From NCBI GenBank assembly GCA_038503075.1, contig JBCAML010000016.1:310001-374000 (forward strand): 64,000 bases of DNA. Direction: 5' to 3'. This document shows, piece by piece, positions 23,491 to 34,921 of the stretch (position 1 is the stretch's first letter; each line of letters starts with the position of its first letter). The stretch is from Gyromitra esculenta (lineage: Eukaryota > Ascomycota > Pezizomycetes > Pezizales > Discinaceae). Below the pieces are notes generated by a model. The model was given only the letters and a program-made list of their open reading frames with translations, ran no database searches and was not told the DNA's origin. The translations under genes and the position numbers were made by a program.

Positions 23491-25140
23491 CTCGTGGTAG
23501 TAGAGGTGGTAGAGAGATATATACGTAAGTATATAAAGATGAAGTCTGACTAGATTTGGAGATAAGGATTGATAGATGGAACTGGCGGCGAGATTGATGG
23601 CAGATGGAGAGTTTGGGAGTTTGGTGGGAGAAGTCGTGCTTTTATAGGAATTTCTGGACATTTTTATTTGTGCTGGGAGAAAATAATTTAGGTTTGAACG
23701 GAGAAAATATTTTTTAGTGTCGGTACGTATTTTCCGGACAGTTTCGAACTTCTTGGGCTTCACTATTCAGCCTCTTCCTAAGTGAGATACGGAACGAGAC
23801 GTCGGCTCTTTCTCTCTGGATTTTGGTATTTTGTTTGTGAAAAGATTAATCCAGGAACAGAAAGAGCCAGAAAGAGCTGGTGTCGTGCCAAATTCCCCCA
23901 GGAGCTTAATGTAGTTACTACATGTAGATATAGATTCGGCAGCTCGCCATTTATTACATATCCTACTCTCTTGTGGATAGACGAGGTTGGAGTTGGCTGA
24001 GATTCAACTGTGCCATTGAACTAGATGTAGAGCTTGTAGCTGTAATGGAAATGCCAGTCCTGTTTTTGTGGTTATTATCTACATGCGTATATCCTCGCAC
24101 TTGGCCGCTGTTTCGTTTTGCCCACGAGGGCTGTTAGTTATATGAGCTCTTTATGCATATGTACATATGTAATTTCAGTCGCTGAGAGGGCGCAGCTGAA
24201 ATACTTAATTCTTACAAGTGCAGTCTTCCGCCGTATCGTGGAGAAGCACCTGTGACTTGATACTTCCAGGTTTTTGTTCTCTCCCTCACCATTCTTCTCT
24301 TCCTCCTGTCTCAATTGTTATCGAATAGAAAAGGAGCAGTAGCCCCTGCTCATACCTCCTCCGTCCATTGGTCGATCCCTTGCCCCCCTGCCAACTTCAG
24401 AAGAACATCGCACAGCATCGCCAGCCCCTGACGAGTGATGAGATGTGATGCATCGGATGCGATTGGATAATCACGTGATTGGTACTGCCAAGGCTTACTT
24501 ACATCACCCCTGCTCCGGCGAACCGCATCTGAGGAAAAAAACCAGGCCGACGTCAATGGACGAGAATAAGGGCTGAACTGTGGTCGCATACTGCACAACA
24601 AATACAGGATTTCTTTAGAGTATTATCCAGCGGCTTTTCTCCTGAATCTTCCAATTGAGTGGGATTTGTTCGATCGTGGGCCGCCAACCGAGTGTCCAGT
24701 GTGGCAAAGATCTTTGGGCTTTGATTGGGCTGTCTCTGCTCGGGCTGCAACAACCCCCGACCTTCAGTTCAGGTCCGTCCCTCGGAGTCCCCTGGGTGAC
24801 AGACTTTGACAGGCAGACAAGCGGTCCTGTCTGTTATTATCAACTCCATCTCCATCGCCTTCTAAAAGTTCTACCCGACAGAATAACCTTTACTTTGCTG
24901 AGAAGCTGCCCTTTCGTCGACGACTATACATATCGACCAATAACTCGTCTGCTGCTCGCGTCGCGTCTGGTTGCCTCCCTTGCCCGTTGCAGCAGACACA
25001 GCCAAGCGAACTCGAAAAAGACGAGACGAGAGAAACCTCGAATATCCCCCCCAACGAACCGTCGGTTTTGAAGAGGATCGGAAAAGCCGAAACCCGCCCT
25101 CTGCAGGCAACTGAGGGTTCCGCATACATCCTTTCAAGGA
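23491..25140. other. intergenic upstream region of the LSD1 gene
   Basis: This holds the promoters of the minus-strand secreted-protein gene and of the plus-strand LSD1 gene. It contains TACATGTA at 23919. Frames near 24350-25070 lack family resemblance and probably lie in the LSD1 5' flank or UTR. No RNA gene is evident. Confidence 0.45.
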
Positions 25141-25728
25141 ATGGCTGATTCGGGTCAACAGGATCCCCATAATTCCCATAACGGCGCTGCATCAATGGAT
25201 CCCAATGGCGCTGCGACGAATACGAATTACTTTGAAAATGTGAATATGGGGAACATGGAATCTCTCGCGACAGCTGCTCAACAACAAGCTCCAAGCCCGT
25301 ATAGTCCCCATGGAGTAACGAACAATCAGGCAGCGCTAGTGGACCCAATGTTCTACATGAGCGAGCAGCAACAACCCCAGCAGCAAGGATACTATCAGCA
25401 GCAGAGTTATGTTCAGGGAATTGCGGGCTACCCTACATCAACGCCGGAGCAGTGGCAGCATGCGCTATCGCAGCAATTGGGGGGTGGGAATATGGATATT
25501 CAGCAATTGTTTGGCCACCTTCAGTACCAGAATCAACAGCAGACCCAACAGGTTCAACAGCAAGCACACTTACTTGCGCTACAGCAGAGAGGGCAGCAGC
25601 AGGTTGCAGCGGGAGCATTAGCTCAGGGGAATATGGTACAGAATACGGGAATGGTGCAACAGCATGTCGTCCATACACAATCGCCGAGTATGCATGCACA
25701 ACAGAAGGCTTATCTTCAACAACAGATC

Positions 25729-25786
<58 letters not shown>

Positions 25787-28700
25787 TTCAACAACAGCAG
25801 CAGCAACACCAACAAGTTCAGCAAAGACCTCAAATTAATACGAGTACGCAGCGCTCCGCTCCTTCCGGACATGGCGCCTCAGAATCGTCAAATTTGTCCT
25901 CCCCACTCTCAAATGTCGAGACCACAACCCCAATGGACCTCGACTCTGCTATCTCTAAACCCATCTCTACCCCTACGGTGCGCACGGTTCCCGACCGCAC
26001 TCTCACCAAAGGGAGAGCCGACTTTCGCCCGAAGACTGCTATCCCACAAGACCTGACAGCTGAAGAATACGCACGACAATGTATTCAAGCTGCGATTGCT
26101 AGCCGTCTTCCGCCATATGCTCTCCATCCCGCCGAATATCTACTTTTGCGAGATCATATCAACCATATTCAGGTAACAACGTACATTCATATTCGTAATG
26201 GAATTCTGCGATTATGGCAGCGGAATCCCCTTGTCAGCGTCACTCGGGAAGAGGCCGCCGGGTGTGCAAAGGATTACCGATTTTTCGATGTTGCGGAAGT
26301 AGCATACGAATGGTTAGTCAGGAACGGGTATATCAATTTTGGCTGTGTGGAAGTTCCGAGTACAATTTCGACACCTATAACCCCTAAACAGCGACGAAAG
26401 ACCATTGTAATCATCGGAGCTGGAATGTCTGGTCTAGGTTGTGCGCGACAACTAGAGGGTCTATTTTCGCAGTTTGGAGACCGTTTGCCCCCTGGTGAAG
26501 CACCCCCGAATATCATCGTATTGGAAGCACGAGGCCGCCTTGGGGGTCGTATCTACTCGCATCCTCTAAAGAACCAGTCCGGTGCCAACCTCCCAGAAGG
26601 TAAACGGGCAACTGCAGATCTAGGGGCGCAAGTCATCACCGGTTTCGATAACGGTAATCCACTTGGTGTGCTCATCCGCGGACAGTTAGCGCTACATTAT
26701 CATTCTCTGCGAGACAATTCCTCACTCCATGACTCCAACGGCGTTCCAGTGGACAAAGACCGTGATAATCGTGTTGAGCGGTTGTATAACGATATTCTGG
26801 ACCGTGTATCAATTTTTAAGCATAAGCTCCCTTCGCCGAAAACAGTCGAGGGTGACAAGGAACTCATTGACACCGGCAAGGATCCCACCGGAGAAGGTGG
26901 AGACATGATTTCAAAGCTCGAAGCCAACGAAGTTGCTGTTCCTCCTGTCACCGAGGTAGAAACAGCACTTGACGAAAATTTTTCCGCCAACGTTGATAAG
27001 CTCACAGGCAAGCCTTCTACTGCTACAGGCTCTAGCGCACGAATTCCTGCAGCCGAACAAGCCCGAAAACTAGGATGGACTCTTAAAGCGGGCACGACAG
27101 GTAGCGAAACTATTGCTCTTGAGCCACATGGGACCGACTCGCGGCATCCGACGTTAGGAAAAACAATGGACAGCGTGCTCCGCCAATACCAGAACATCAT
27201 TGATCTCACCCCCCAGGACCTGCGGCTCATGAACTGGCACTATGCAAACCTGGAGTACGCGAACGCCTCCAATGTGGACTCGCTCTCTCTCGGTCACTGG
27301 GACCAGGACGACGGGAACGATTTCAGTGGCGCACATGCGATGTTGTTGGGTGGGTATACGCAGCTGCCCCGCGGGTTGTGGATGAGTCCGCGGAAGCTAG
27401 ATATCAGAACACGGCATGTGGTGCGGAAGATTACGTATGCTCCGTCTGAGGGTGTCCAGGGAAGCGTCAGGGTAGAATGTGAGAACGAGCAGGTTTTCCA
27501 AGCGGATAAAGTCGTTGTCACACTGCCGCTAGGTGTGCTGAAGGCAGAGCAGGTACGGTTTGAGCCCGCGTTACCTGAGTGGAAAACAGGTGCGATTGAG
27601 AGGCTAGGGTATGGGCTGCTGAATAAGGTCATTCTTGTGTACAACGTGCCATTCTGGGACGTAGAGAATGATATGGTCGGTCTTCTCCGCGACCCTATGG
27701 GGCATGCGGCGATGCAGGAGAATTACGAGGCGAACAGAGGTACGGTTGATCTCAATCACATGTATGCTCTATGCTAACTCAACAGGTCGTTTTTACATGT
27801 TCTGGAACTGCACTAGAGCTAGCGGAAAGCCCACGTTAGTGGCCCTCATGGCTGGCGAAGCCGCAATGCAGACGGAACTCGAATCAGATGAGATTCTAAT
27901 TCAGGAAGCCACCGCTGCACTGACGAAAATGTACCCGACTAAGGCCGTCCCACATCCTACCGAGACAATCGTAACGCGTTGGAAGAAAGACCCGTATTCG
28001 CGTGGGAGTTACTCTTATGTTGGCCCTGAAGCTACGGCAGATGACTACGATCTCATGGCTAAGCCTATCGGTAACTCGCTGTACTTTGCTGGAGAGGCAT
28101 CGTGTAAGTCGTATCCTGCGACCGTACATGGGGCTTACATCAGCGGACTGCAAGCTGCGGCCGATATCACGGAGTCAATATTAGGGCCCATCCATGTTCC
28201 CTCGCCGTTGATTCCACCGAAACCGAAATTCCAGGGGTCATATGGTTCATTGGCAGGGTCGAAGCGGAAGGCGGAGGACTCGGTCATTGAAAAAGCGCGC
28301 GAGCTAAAATCCGCACGTCTAGAAAAATACGAAGAACGCTTGAAACAAGCCCTTCACGATGCTTTAGGGGAGCGGCCAACTAAGCCCGGTCGATCCGGCG
28401 CCAATCCATTCTTGTTATACCAGAAAGACCACTGGTTCATTTGCAAAGCCAAATGTGATGAGGCGCGACGGAAGTCTACAAACAATCCGGAGGCGAAGGC
28501 AACAAGGAACGAAGTGAGAGCGGCGCTCGGGCAAATGTGGAGGGATGCGCCGGAAGATGAGAAGAGACCTTACTTAAACGAGACAGAGAATAATAAGAAG
28601 AGTAATGCGGCGAGTGTTACGGAATTTAAGAAAAAGCTGAGTGAATATGATAAGGCAGCGACCAAGTTTAAGAAAGAATGGAAAGAGAAGAACCCGAGTG

Positions 28701-28877
28701 TGGCAACGGGTGACGAGGTGTTGTTATCAAGACAAGCTGAGTTAGAGGTGGGCCCTGAATTGTATTTCATACTCGCATGGTGGCATGTTTTTCTGACGGT
28801 GATAATTCCAGATTGCGGAGATTAAAAGAAGTCGAAAGCTTAACGGGTTTATTGATTCGGATGAAGAAGATTATTGA
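25141..28877 (+). CDS. lsd1: LSD1/KDM1-type histone demethylase with SWIRM, amine oxidase and HMG box
   Basis: Three exons, 25141-27739, 27786-28747 and 28812-28877 (3627 nt, 1208 aa). Order of parts: a Gln-rich N-terminus with a polyQ run (about 195-230); a SWIRM domain (about 305-400, from LTAEEYARQC to YINFGCVEV); an FAD-binding motif IVIIGAGMSGLG (about 420-432) with LEARGRLGGRI; the amine-oxidase core with conserved lysine K829 in GLLNKVIL; the C-terminal FAD contact GEASCKSYPATVHGAYISG (about 965-985); and a C-terminal HMG box (about 1070-1165, NPFLLYQKDHW ... RPYLNETENNKK). It removes methyl groups from histone H3 lysines by FAD oxidation. The CoREST-binding tower of animal LSD1 is absent or replaced by a shorter low-complexity insert (about 560-640). 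The small last exon encodes an acidic tail (GFIDSDEEDY). Confidence 0.93.
25715..25830 (+). repeat. CAG/CAA repeat encoding polyglutamine in LSD1
   Basis: A dense CAG/CAA tract within the N-terminal coding part of the LSD1 gene, read as polyGln with occasional Leu, His and Ile. The mix of CAG and CAA codons suggests selection on the protein run rather than pure DNA slippage, although length polymorphism is likely. Apparent Leu-, Ala- or Ser-rich frames here are shadows of this repeat. Confidence 0.9.
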
Positions 28878-30565
28878 ATTTACGAACGTCAAAAGAAAGT
28901 AGGAGAATGTGATTGAGTTTACAGCAAGGCGGATATGATGGATGGGGAGAACCTAAACATCTCTTGCTTTAGTTTTCGGTATTTCCAGTGCACATGCTTA
29001 ATTTGTTCATAGGGTACTGAAGCCGAGGACTTTCTGTATCCTTTTTGCTTCAATCTCTGGCTGTCTTCTGTATTTCCTACGTAGCTAGCTCCGTTTCTTC
29101 CAGTCATTCATATCCTCCTTTTTTGCTTGCTCTTTTCTCTCTCATCTTTTCTCTCTTTTAATTTTCCCGCATTGCGCTCATTCCCAGCTAGTTGTTATCC
29201 TTTTCTCTTCTCCCTTTCTTTTTGTACTGTAACCATAGGATTGATGGTAGGTGTAGGTATCGGTGTTGAAAAAATCGCAGTGGTCTTTGATCACAAGTTG
29301 TAATCTATTTTAGGGAAAAGCCTATTGTTAAGGGTTTGGAATGCTGAGTGTGGAGTTTTCTATTTTTTTTCTGTCTCCAATATGTGAATCTGCTGTTATT
29401 TTAGAATGAAATTTTTTGATGGTTGTTGGTAGTTGTTGGTTTGGTCATGTGTTCTCACTCGCTAAATTTTATGCACTCCTGACGATCCGATTAGAGTCGT
29501 TCCTGGGTGTATGACGAAACTGGAGGTGTGACGAATCTCACCCAAAATCAACGGAACACGAAGAAAAAAAACACGAAAAAGCTGGTAGTGTCTATGGAGA
29601 GTAAATATAATTCTCCTCATAGCTCGGAAAAGGAAGAACTTTGATCTTATTGATTTTAATTTTTGACTTCTTAGGAAATTCGTCACACCCCCAGTTTCGT
29701 CATACACTCAGGAGCGACTCTACCCTGGAGATTTTCCTGATTAGGGAAGGGGAAGATGGTTAGGTATCGCTTCCCACAAAAACAATATTTTGGAAACAGT
29801 GTGATGCTAGGGAGCTTAGATTATTCTTAGCATTTAATTGTGGGGAGTGCCCTGGGAGTGGTTTCCCACCCTCACCATTTCTTGCATTGTATTGGGAGCG
29901 ATTAATATTACTAATGCTTTGCGGAAACTCCTTAGCCGCGTTTGGGCGGATTGATACCGATAGGTAGATAGTATTTTGGTATGCAGTGAAATGTAGGTAA
30001 TACGTTTATAGCCAATCTTAGCCGTGTTTTTATTTAATTATATTTAGAGTAGCGACACACTTGGGTACAGGCGTCGGAACTAAGCGGCGCAGCATTAAGA
30101 TGGCCATTGTGGGGGCTTGCTTGGTGGTTTGGATATTCCACTGTTTGTGGATGGTGCGACTAAAAACAATTAGAGAGATATCACTTCCTTCCTCTTTGCA
30201 AGTCTTTGAAATATTGTCCTTGTCGGTTTGAGATTCAAGATACGTTGGGCTGGGGTGGATGGCTAGAGTATGGAAAAGTCAATATTCCATCCGACTGGAG
30301 AGCTGCTGTAGTTATTTGGAGCTTACTGTATTTCCCGACAACGGAAGTGGCTGATAAATAATTAAATATACCGATTTGGACCATCCTTCTTTGCCTCCAT
30401 TTTATTCGCCATACGTTTCCACCCACATAATGCAAGATCCCGGACTAACAAACTTATAATAAAAACTTACCTATTGATGATTTAATGGATCTCTATGATA
30501 TTAGCAAGACGCTAACTAGGCAAAACAGCTCTGAACCAAATAGCCCACCGTCAGATACCATTAAA
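28878..30565. other. intergenic region containing a MITE
   Basis: Between the LSD1 gene (ends 28877) and the minus-strand gene ending at 30566. The first 400 bp are T-rich on the plus strand and fit the LSD1 3' flank. The only organised feature found is the terminal-inverted-repeat element at 29494-29720 (separate entry). No coding sequence is supported. Confidence 0.5.
29494..29720. mobile_element. MITE-like element, 43-bp terminal inverted repeats, TA target duplication
   Basis: The left end begins GAGTCGTTCCTGGGTGTATG and the right end is its inverted copy; the arms (29494-29536 and 29678-29720) match at 40 of 43 positions. Both ends are flanked by TA (29492-29493 and 29721-29722), the target-site duplication of Tc1/mariner/pogo-type transposons. 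The 227-bp element has no coding capacity, so it is a non-autonomous MITE. The superfamily assignment rests on TA and the inverted repeats only. Confidence 0.8.
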
Positions 30566-31096
30566 TCATTTATCTGCAAGAATAACCCAGTCATCGTCCA
30601 TCGCATATTTCTTCGTTTTTGATTCCTTATTTGACGTAGGATACCTTGTGTCCGGAGATGTCTCTTTACCGGTTAACGCCTCTTTCGTCCTTTGAAACAG
30701 CGTGTGACACGTATTTTTGACCGAATCCTGCAGGTGAGGTTTGTCATAAGGGATCAGCATGCTATAGCACTGTGAATCAAAAACAAGGCTTTACCCGTGC
30801 CGAAAGATCACCTTGGCAAGAGAAGTAGGGGCTGAAGTGAATACGTACAACGATAGTATAAGGTTCCACAACCTCCCACTCTTGGTACCGCTTTAGTCCA
30901 TGTGCTTCCATAGCTTCTCTAATCAAGCGGAACTGTTCGTCCTCCGGGACTTCTGGAACAACACGAAAGCTCTGGGCCTTATTAGTAGTTGTTTCTCAAG
31001 AGCTAATAGGTGATGAGGACTTACGGTCGTAACGCGCCTAAGAGGAGCAATTGGCTTTGGCGATTCATCGATAGCAGGGGTCTTTGGGCTCTCCAT
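30566..31096 (-). CDS. small conserved-looking hypothetical protein
   Basis: Three exons, 31096-31025, 30971-30849 and 30769-30566 (399 nt, 132 aa), all phase 0, with GTAAGT and GTACGT donors and CAG acceptors. The product begins MESPKTPAIDESPKPIAPLR, continues with a compact segment (FRVVPEVPEDEQFRLIREAM, then KRYQEWEVVEPYTIV) and ends DDWVILADK. No signal peptide or membrane helix. I do not recognise the family. The regular intron structure and absence of stop codons support a real gene. Probably a small cytosolic or nuclear protein; no function assigned. Confidence 0.6.
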
Positions 31097-32423
31097 AATT
31101 ACTTGCTAGCTTGCTAGAATAGGTATTGTGGTGGGCTGTGGATGGGGATGGTTTGACGGGATGTCCCGCGATTGAATGGGAACGTGGCTAGATTTGAAAA
31201 AAATCGCAAACACGGCCGCTACTGAAGTCTACATATGTAATCGAAGCATAAAAATTTATTTCTCAGCCTTTGTAATGGAATACAGGATAAAAATTTAATG
31301 CTTGAGACGATCTTGCCACTCTCACCAGGCGAGTGACACTATATGACTTTGATTTATTAATATGAACCCTTGGTTCCGGAAGCCCCTGGCTCACTGGTTC
31401 GTTTTAAACTTGACTCTCCTGTGCCTTGGTGATCTTTGCGGAGGCTAACTTTGCCACCTAATCATGTCTATTTAGGATGTTCGGCCTTAATGCTTGTGAT
31501 GCTGAAATACATGTGGTCTACGTCCTTCGAAAACATCTACTTGGATTGATAGGCTCGTTTCTTCTATCGCTGTATGTAGGTTTCAACCTCGCGAAGCTAG
31601 GAGCAGTTCTGTCCGAGAAAAACTTATGTACGTGCCCGGCTAGAGGCCGATACCTTTAGATATGTTTGTCGAGGGGACCCTGATTCGCATTCTAGGGTAT
31701 TAGTTTAGTATCATAGATTAGCTATTGCTGGTTCTACCAATGTGTTACCCGTTTAGCCCAGCTAAGCTGCTCTAGGCTTGCATATTGATGGACCTAACGT
31801 TATCCAACTATTATCCATGACCCTGCGTAGAATACTCGACACCCTAACGAGCGATACATTGCGTTTTAAATAGAGCAATTGCAATTAGCATAGAGGTTAG
31901 ACGGATAATTTGACGATAGCTTTCACCCTATAATTAGCAAACGAGTCTACTTCCTTTTATTGAAATATATTTGCCGTCATAACTCAAACGTGATATGCTT
32001 TGAAGCTAACATTATTTCCTCCAACTATCACCTCCAACATCATCGCCTAGCTCCCACACCACAGGCTGTTGCCGGTCATGCGGGAACCTTCATCAGACTT
32101 CTCGTGTCGGTAAACCCGCCTCTAAAAAATCTTTCCGTAGTCGGGTATGATGTCTAGAAGCCTGATGCAGATATTCCCCAACCCTAAAAATATGTATTGA
32201 AAACGAGATCGCATTAGCTGGTTTCGCTGTAGAATTTTCGGAGTACCTTACGAATCTTGGGATACTGAACTGCGAAAGCTATCTCGCCAGCAATGGAATC
32301 CAAGATATTTTCTACCCCTTATTTCGGAAAAGATACTGCGTCGGCAGAAAACAAAGTGATATACGATATCTAGGCAAAGTGGCTGAAGACCGAGGTCGAG
32401 AAGAGTAAGATCGACTAAGTAGA

Positions 32424-32476
32424 AGAAAGATGAGGCTTTGTTGTTTATTCATTAGGTACATAGAAAGATGAGGCTT
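32424..32476 (-). mobile_element. 23-nt retroposon tail flanked by 15-bp target-site duplication
   Basis: The 15-mer AGAAAGATGAGGCTT occurs at 32424-32438 and again at 32462-32476. Between them, on the minus strand, lies ATGTACCTAATGAATAAACA plus CA. The same 3' motif (ATGTACCTAATGAATAAA) occurs at 54640-54666, also inside a target-site duplication. This is read as an extremely 5'-truncated non-LTR retroposon insertion on the minus strand. Confidence 0.7.
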
Positions 32477-33738
32477 GGTAGGACCGATATGGAACAGTGG
32501 TTCTCTATGAACCTGGAGTTAGTGGCGGTGGTACAAAGTGAAATGGAGGTCAGAAAAGAATAATTAAAACTAGTAATTCAACCCATAGTGAGATCTAGAC
32601 AATCCTTCTTTCGAATTTCGGAAGGTCGAGTATTGTGCTTTGATATGCTATCAGACCCCCCCCTGAAACTCAGCTCTCAAGTTTTATCCGCAGCTAATAA
32701 CACGTTCCTGCTACTGTGCTCGCTCGTAAAGAAAGAAGTCATAAGTTTCTTTGGGGTCCGGTACCTGCGCTGGGGATCGTAGGGGTAGGTGCTTGGAAGT
32801 CTAATATGCATGTCAACATGAATGTTTTCGATCCCAATTCGGGGATGGTTGGTATTCCCGACGTTGTAAATCGTAAGCAACCGCTGTATAGATATGATCG
32901 AAAGGTAATGACTATCTAGCTTACCAATGGCAAGATGCTGGGAGACGAGCAGCAGATCTGGCACATCACGCTGATGTAGTGGGTTCAGAATCTAGATGTA
33001 AAGGGATCACTTGACAAACCTTACGCGAAAGTGCAAATAGAAAAGAGACTTCCGCGGTTCATTGGGTGCGAAAACTATATTGTCTTCGATAATTACATCA
33101 ATCCTGCTAATCCCTCCTATCTGCGACACCCTTCAATCCATTGCGAAACATTTACTCCGGGATGCTATCAATCTATTTCCAATATTGTCAGCTTAAGGCT
33201 AAATGATACGAGAAGCAAAAAGAAGGAGCATACTTTGTTAAAATGAATTGCCATATTATCCAGAGAAGATGGCCGCGAGAAACCCCATGGCCAGAAGTAT
33301 CGACTGTTTACGTGCCTCTCCTTGTACGAAGGTGGGAGAATTTCGTAGTAGTGATTCAGATTCCTACTGTGATGATAGTGTCTGTCTAATGACTACTCCG
33401 CTAATCGGTTGATTCCATGTGAAGTCAGTAAGAAGGCCCTGAAGAAGAGAAAAATCGCAGAAGTTTGCTGCAGCAACGGAAGTAGCATTTCTTGGTGATG
33501 GTGAAGGAGGGGTACATGCACTTATAGTGTGAACTAAACACCTCAGCCTCGAATGGAATGAATTGCTGATGGAGATGATACCCATTCCCAGAGAATATGA
33601 CTATGCCAGTACAGCAAGATTCAGCAGGTATGTGCAGTATGATAAAGGGTTGATGGAGATACGAGTGAAAGGGGGAAGGTACTCACAGTGGAATATCACC
33701 ATCATTGGATGGCATGAAATCATCCGGTGTTTCGGAGG

Positions 33739-33874
33739 AACTGAATTCGATCGAATCATCAAGCGGATACTAACGTTGATCCAATGTGTTCCTCGAATGG
33801 CCATTTGATAAAACTGAATGTGATCGCGCCATCAAGTGCATACCCTAACAGTGATTGAGTGCGTGTCTCGAAAG
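33739..33874 (+). repeat. imperfect tandem duplication, about 65-bp unit
   Basis: Two adjacent segments (about 33739-33803 and 33811-33874) align over their length: AACTGAAT, GATCG, ATCAAG, a TAC..TAAC core, and GTGTTCCTCGAATGG versus GTGTCTCGAAAGG. They are diverged by substitutions. No coding sense is supported. Confidence 0.5.
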
Positions 33875-34921
33875 GTGTTTTGAGGACCAAGTTTGAATTA
33901 ATTTTGAAATCAAGCAATGCTTTTTGCGCTTTGAACTGGTTCTGAAATTGAGATTACACGCTTTGAATAATTTTGAACTTAAGCTTGGAACTTAAATAAC
34001 TTCTTAAAGTTCCGCGATATATTCGTTCTAAATCGGCTTTTGAAACTTAGTCATGACGTATGCTTCAGGTCAACATCTCATTAACCCAGGCCACTGTGAA
34101 TGTTATGCCAATATCTCACCCTCTTTAAATAGCTACATGTAGTTATACCGCTAGATCAGCACACAGCCAGCACACAGCCAGCAACGCAGCAGCAACAGGG
34201 GCGGGGCAGGAGACAGTTACTGTTGCTTTTCGTGTTGTCTATAAATGACTTGCCAGGATAGTCTATTTTGAAAGTTTGAATGTGCTATCCCTAGTCTGCC
34301 TTGCAATTTTAATAACGGTGAATGACTGTATAGTGCAGTGAATCTGCCCATCAGAGGCGGAAGTATTTGTGAATATTTGGGTCCCGAGAATTCCGTTTCT
34401 GCTCAGAAGAATACATGTAGGTATGTGTCCAGATAGGTTTGAAATAAAATAGCTGCCTTAATTAGCTGCCTCCGATTTATAACAATAACCTGGAAGGCGT
34501 CAGTAGTGATTAAAGTAGAAATTGAATCAGCTTCTCAATGGTTGCTTTAAATAGTTCGGAGATAGTTTGTGTATATAGTTTCAATTCTTTTGCTGAGTTT
34601 GAATGGGTATTGGTGAGTTTGATTTTGAACAGAAGGAATTGAAGAAAGGAGGGTCAGAAACACAGGTTTTATACGGTGTGGGAAGGAAAAAAACAGTCAC
34701 TTTAACTTGCTCCAGCAAAATATGCAAAGTGGGCGGTTAAGGGCTTCCACTACTGTGGGTCGTTCTTCTCAATAGAACTCTATGCCTCACTCTGGCGATC
34801 AAATAGTAAAGCGATATCATTGGCTCCACGGCTTGGCATGCGACCTCCTTCACGCAACCAGAATAACTAATATATTATACATTTCCCTCATCTCTTTCAT
34901 CTTACTATGCCTCCAGTATCC

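Larger units (their letters stand above)
31097..34921. other. 3.8-kb gene-poor, decayed-looking region
   Basis: No intact gene is supported on either strand. Noted inside: a 23-nt retroposon tail with target-site duplication (32424-32476), an imperfect tandem duplication (33739-33874), TACATGTA palindromes at 34134 and 34412, and a short CAGCACACAGC repeat near 34155-34175. Short frames at about 31960-33250 and 33360-33800 have protein-like runs but are broken by stops and lack consistent splice sites. The region may be relics of genes or transposons. Confidence 0.4.

Noticed and set aside
24350..24753. Minus-strand frames upstream of LSD1
   Set aside because: Short, no splice-consistent extension and no recognisable family.
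25452..26056. Alternative frames (Ala/Thr-rich, Ser/Asn-rich, poly-Leu) over the CAG repeat
   Set aside because: Shadows of the polyQ repeat of the LSD1 gene.
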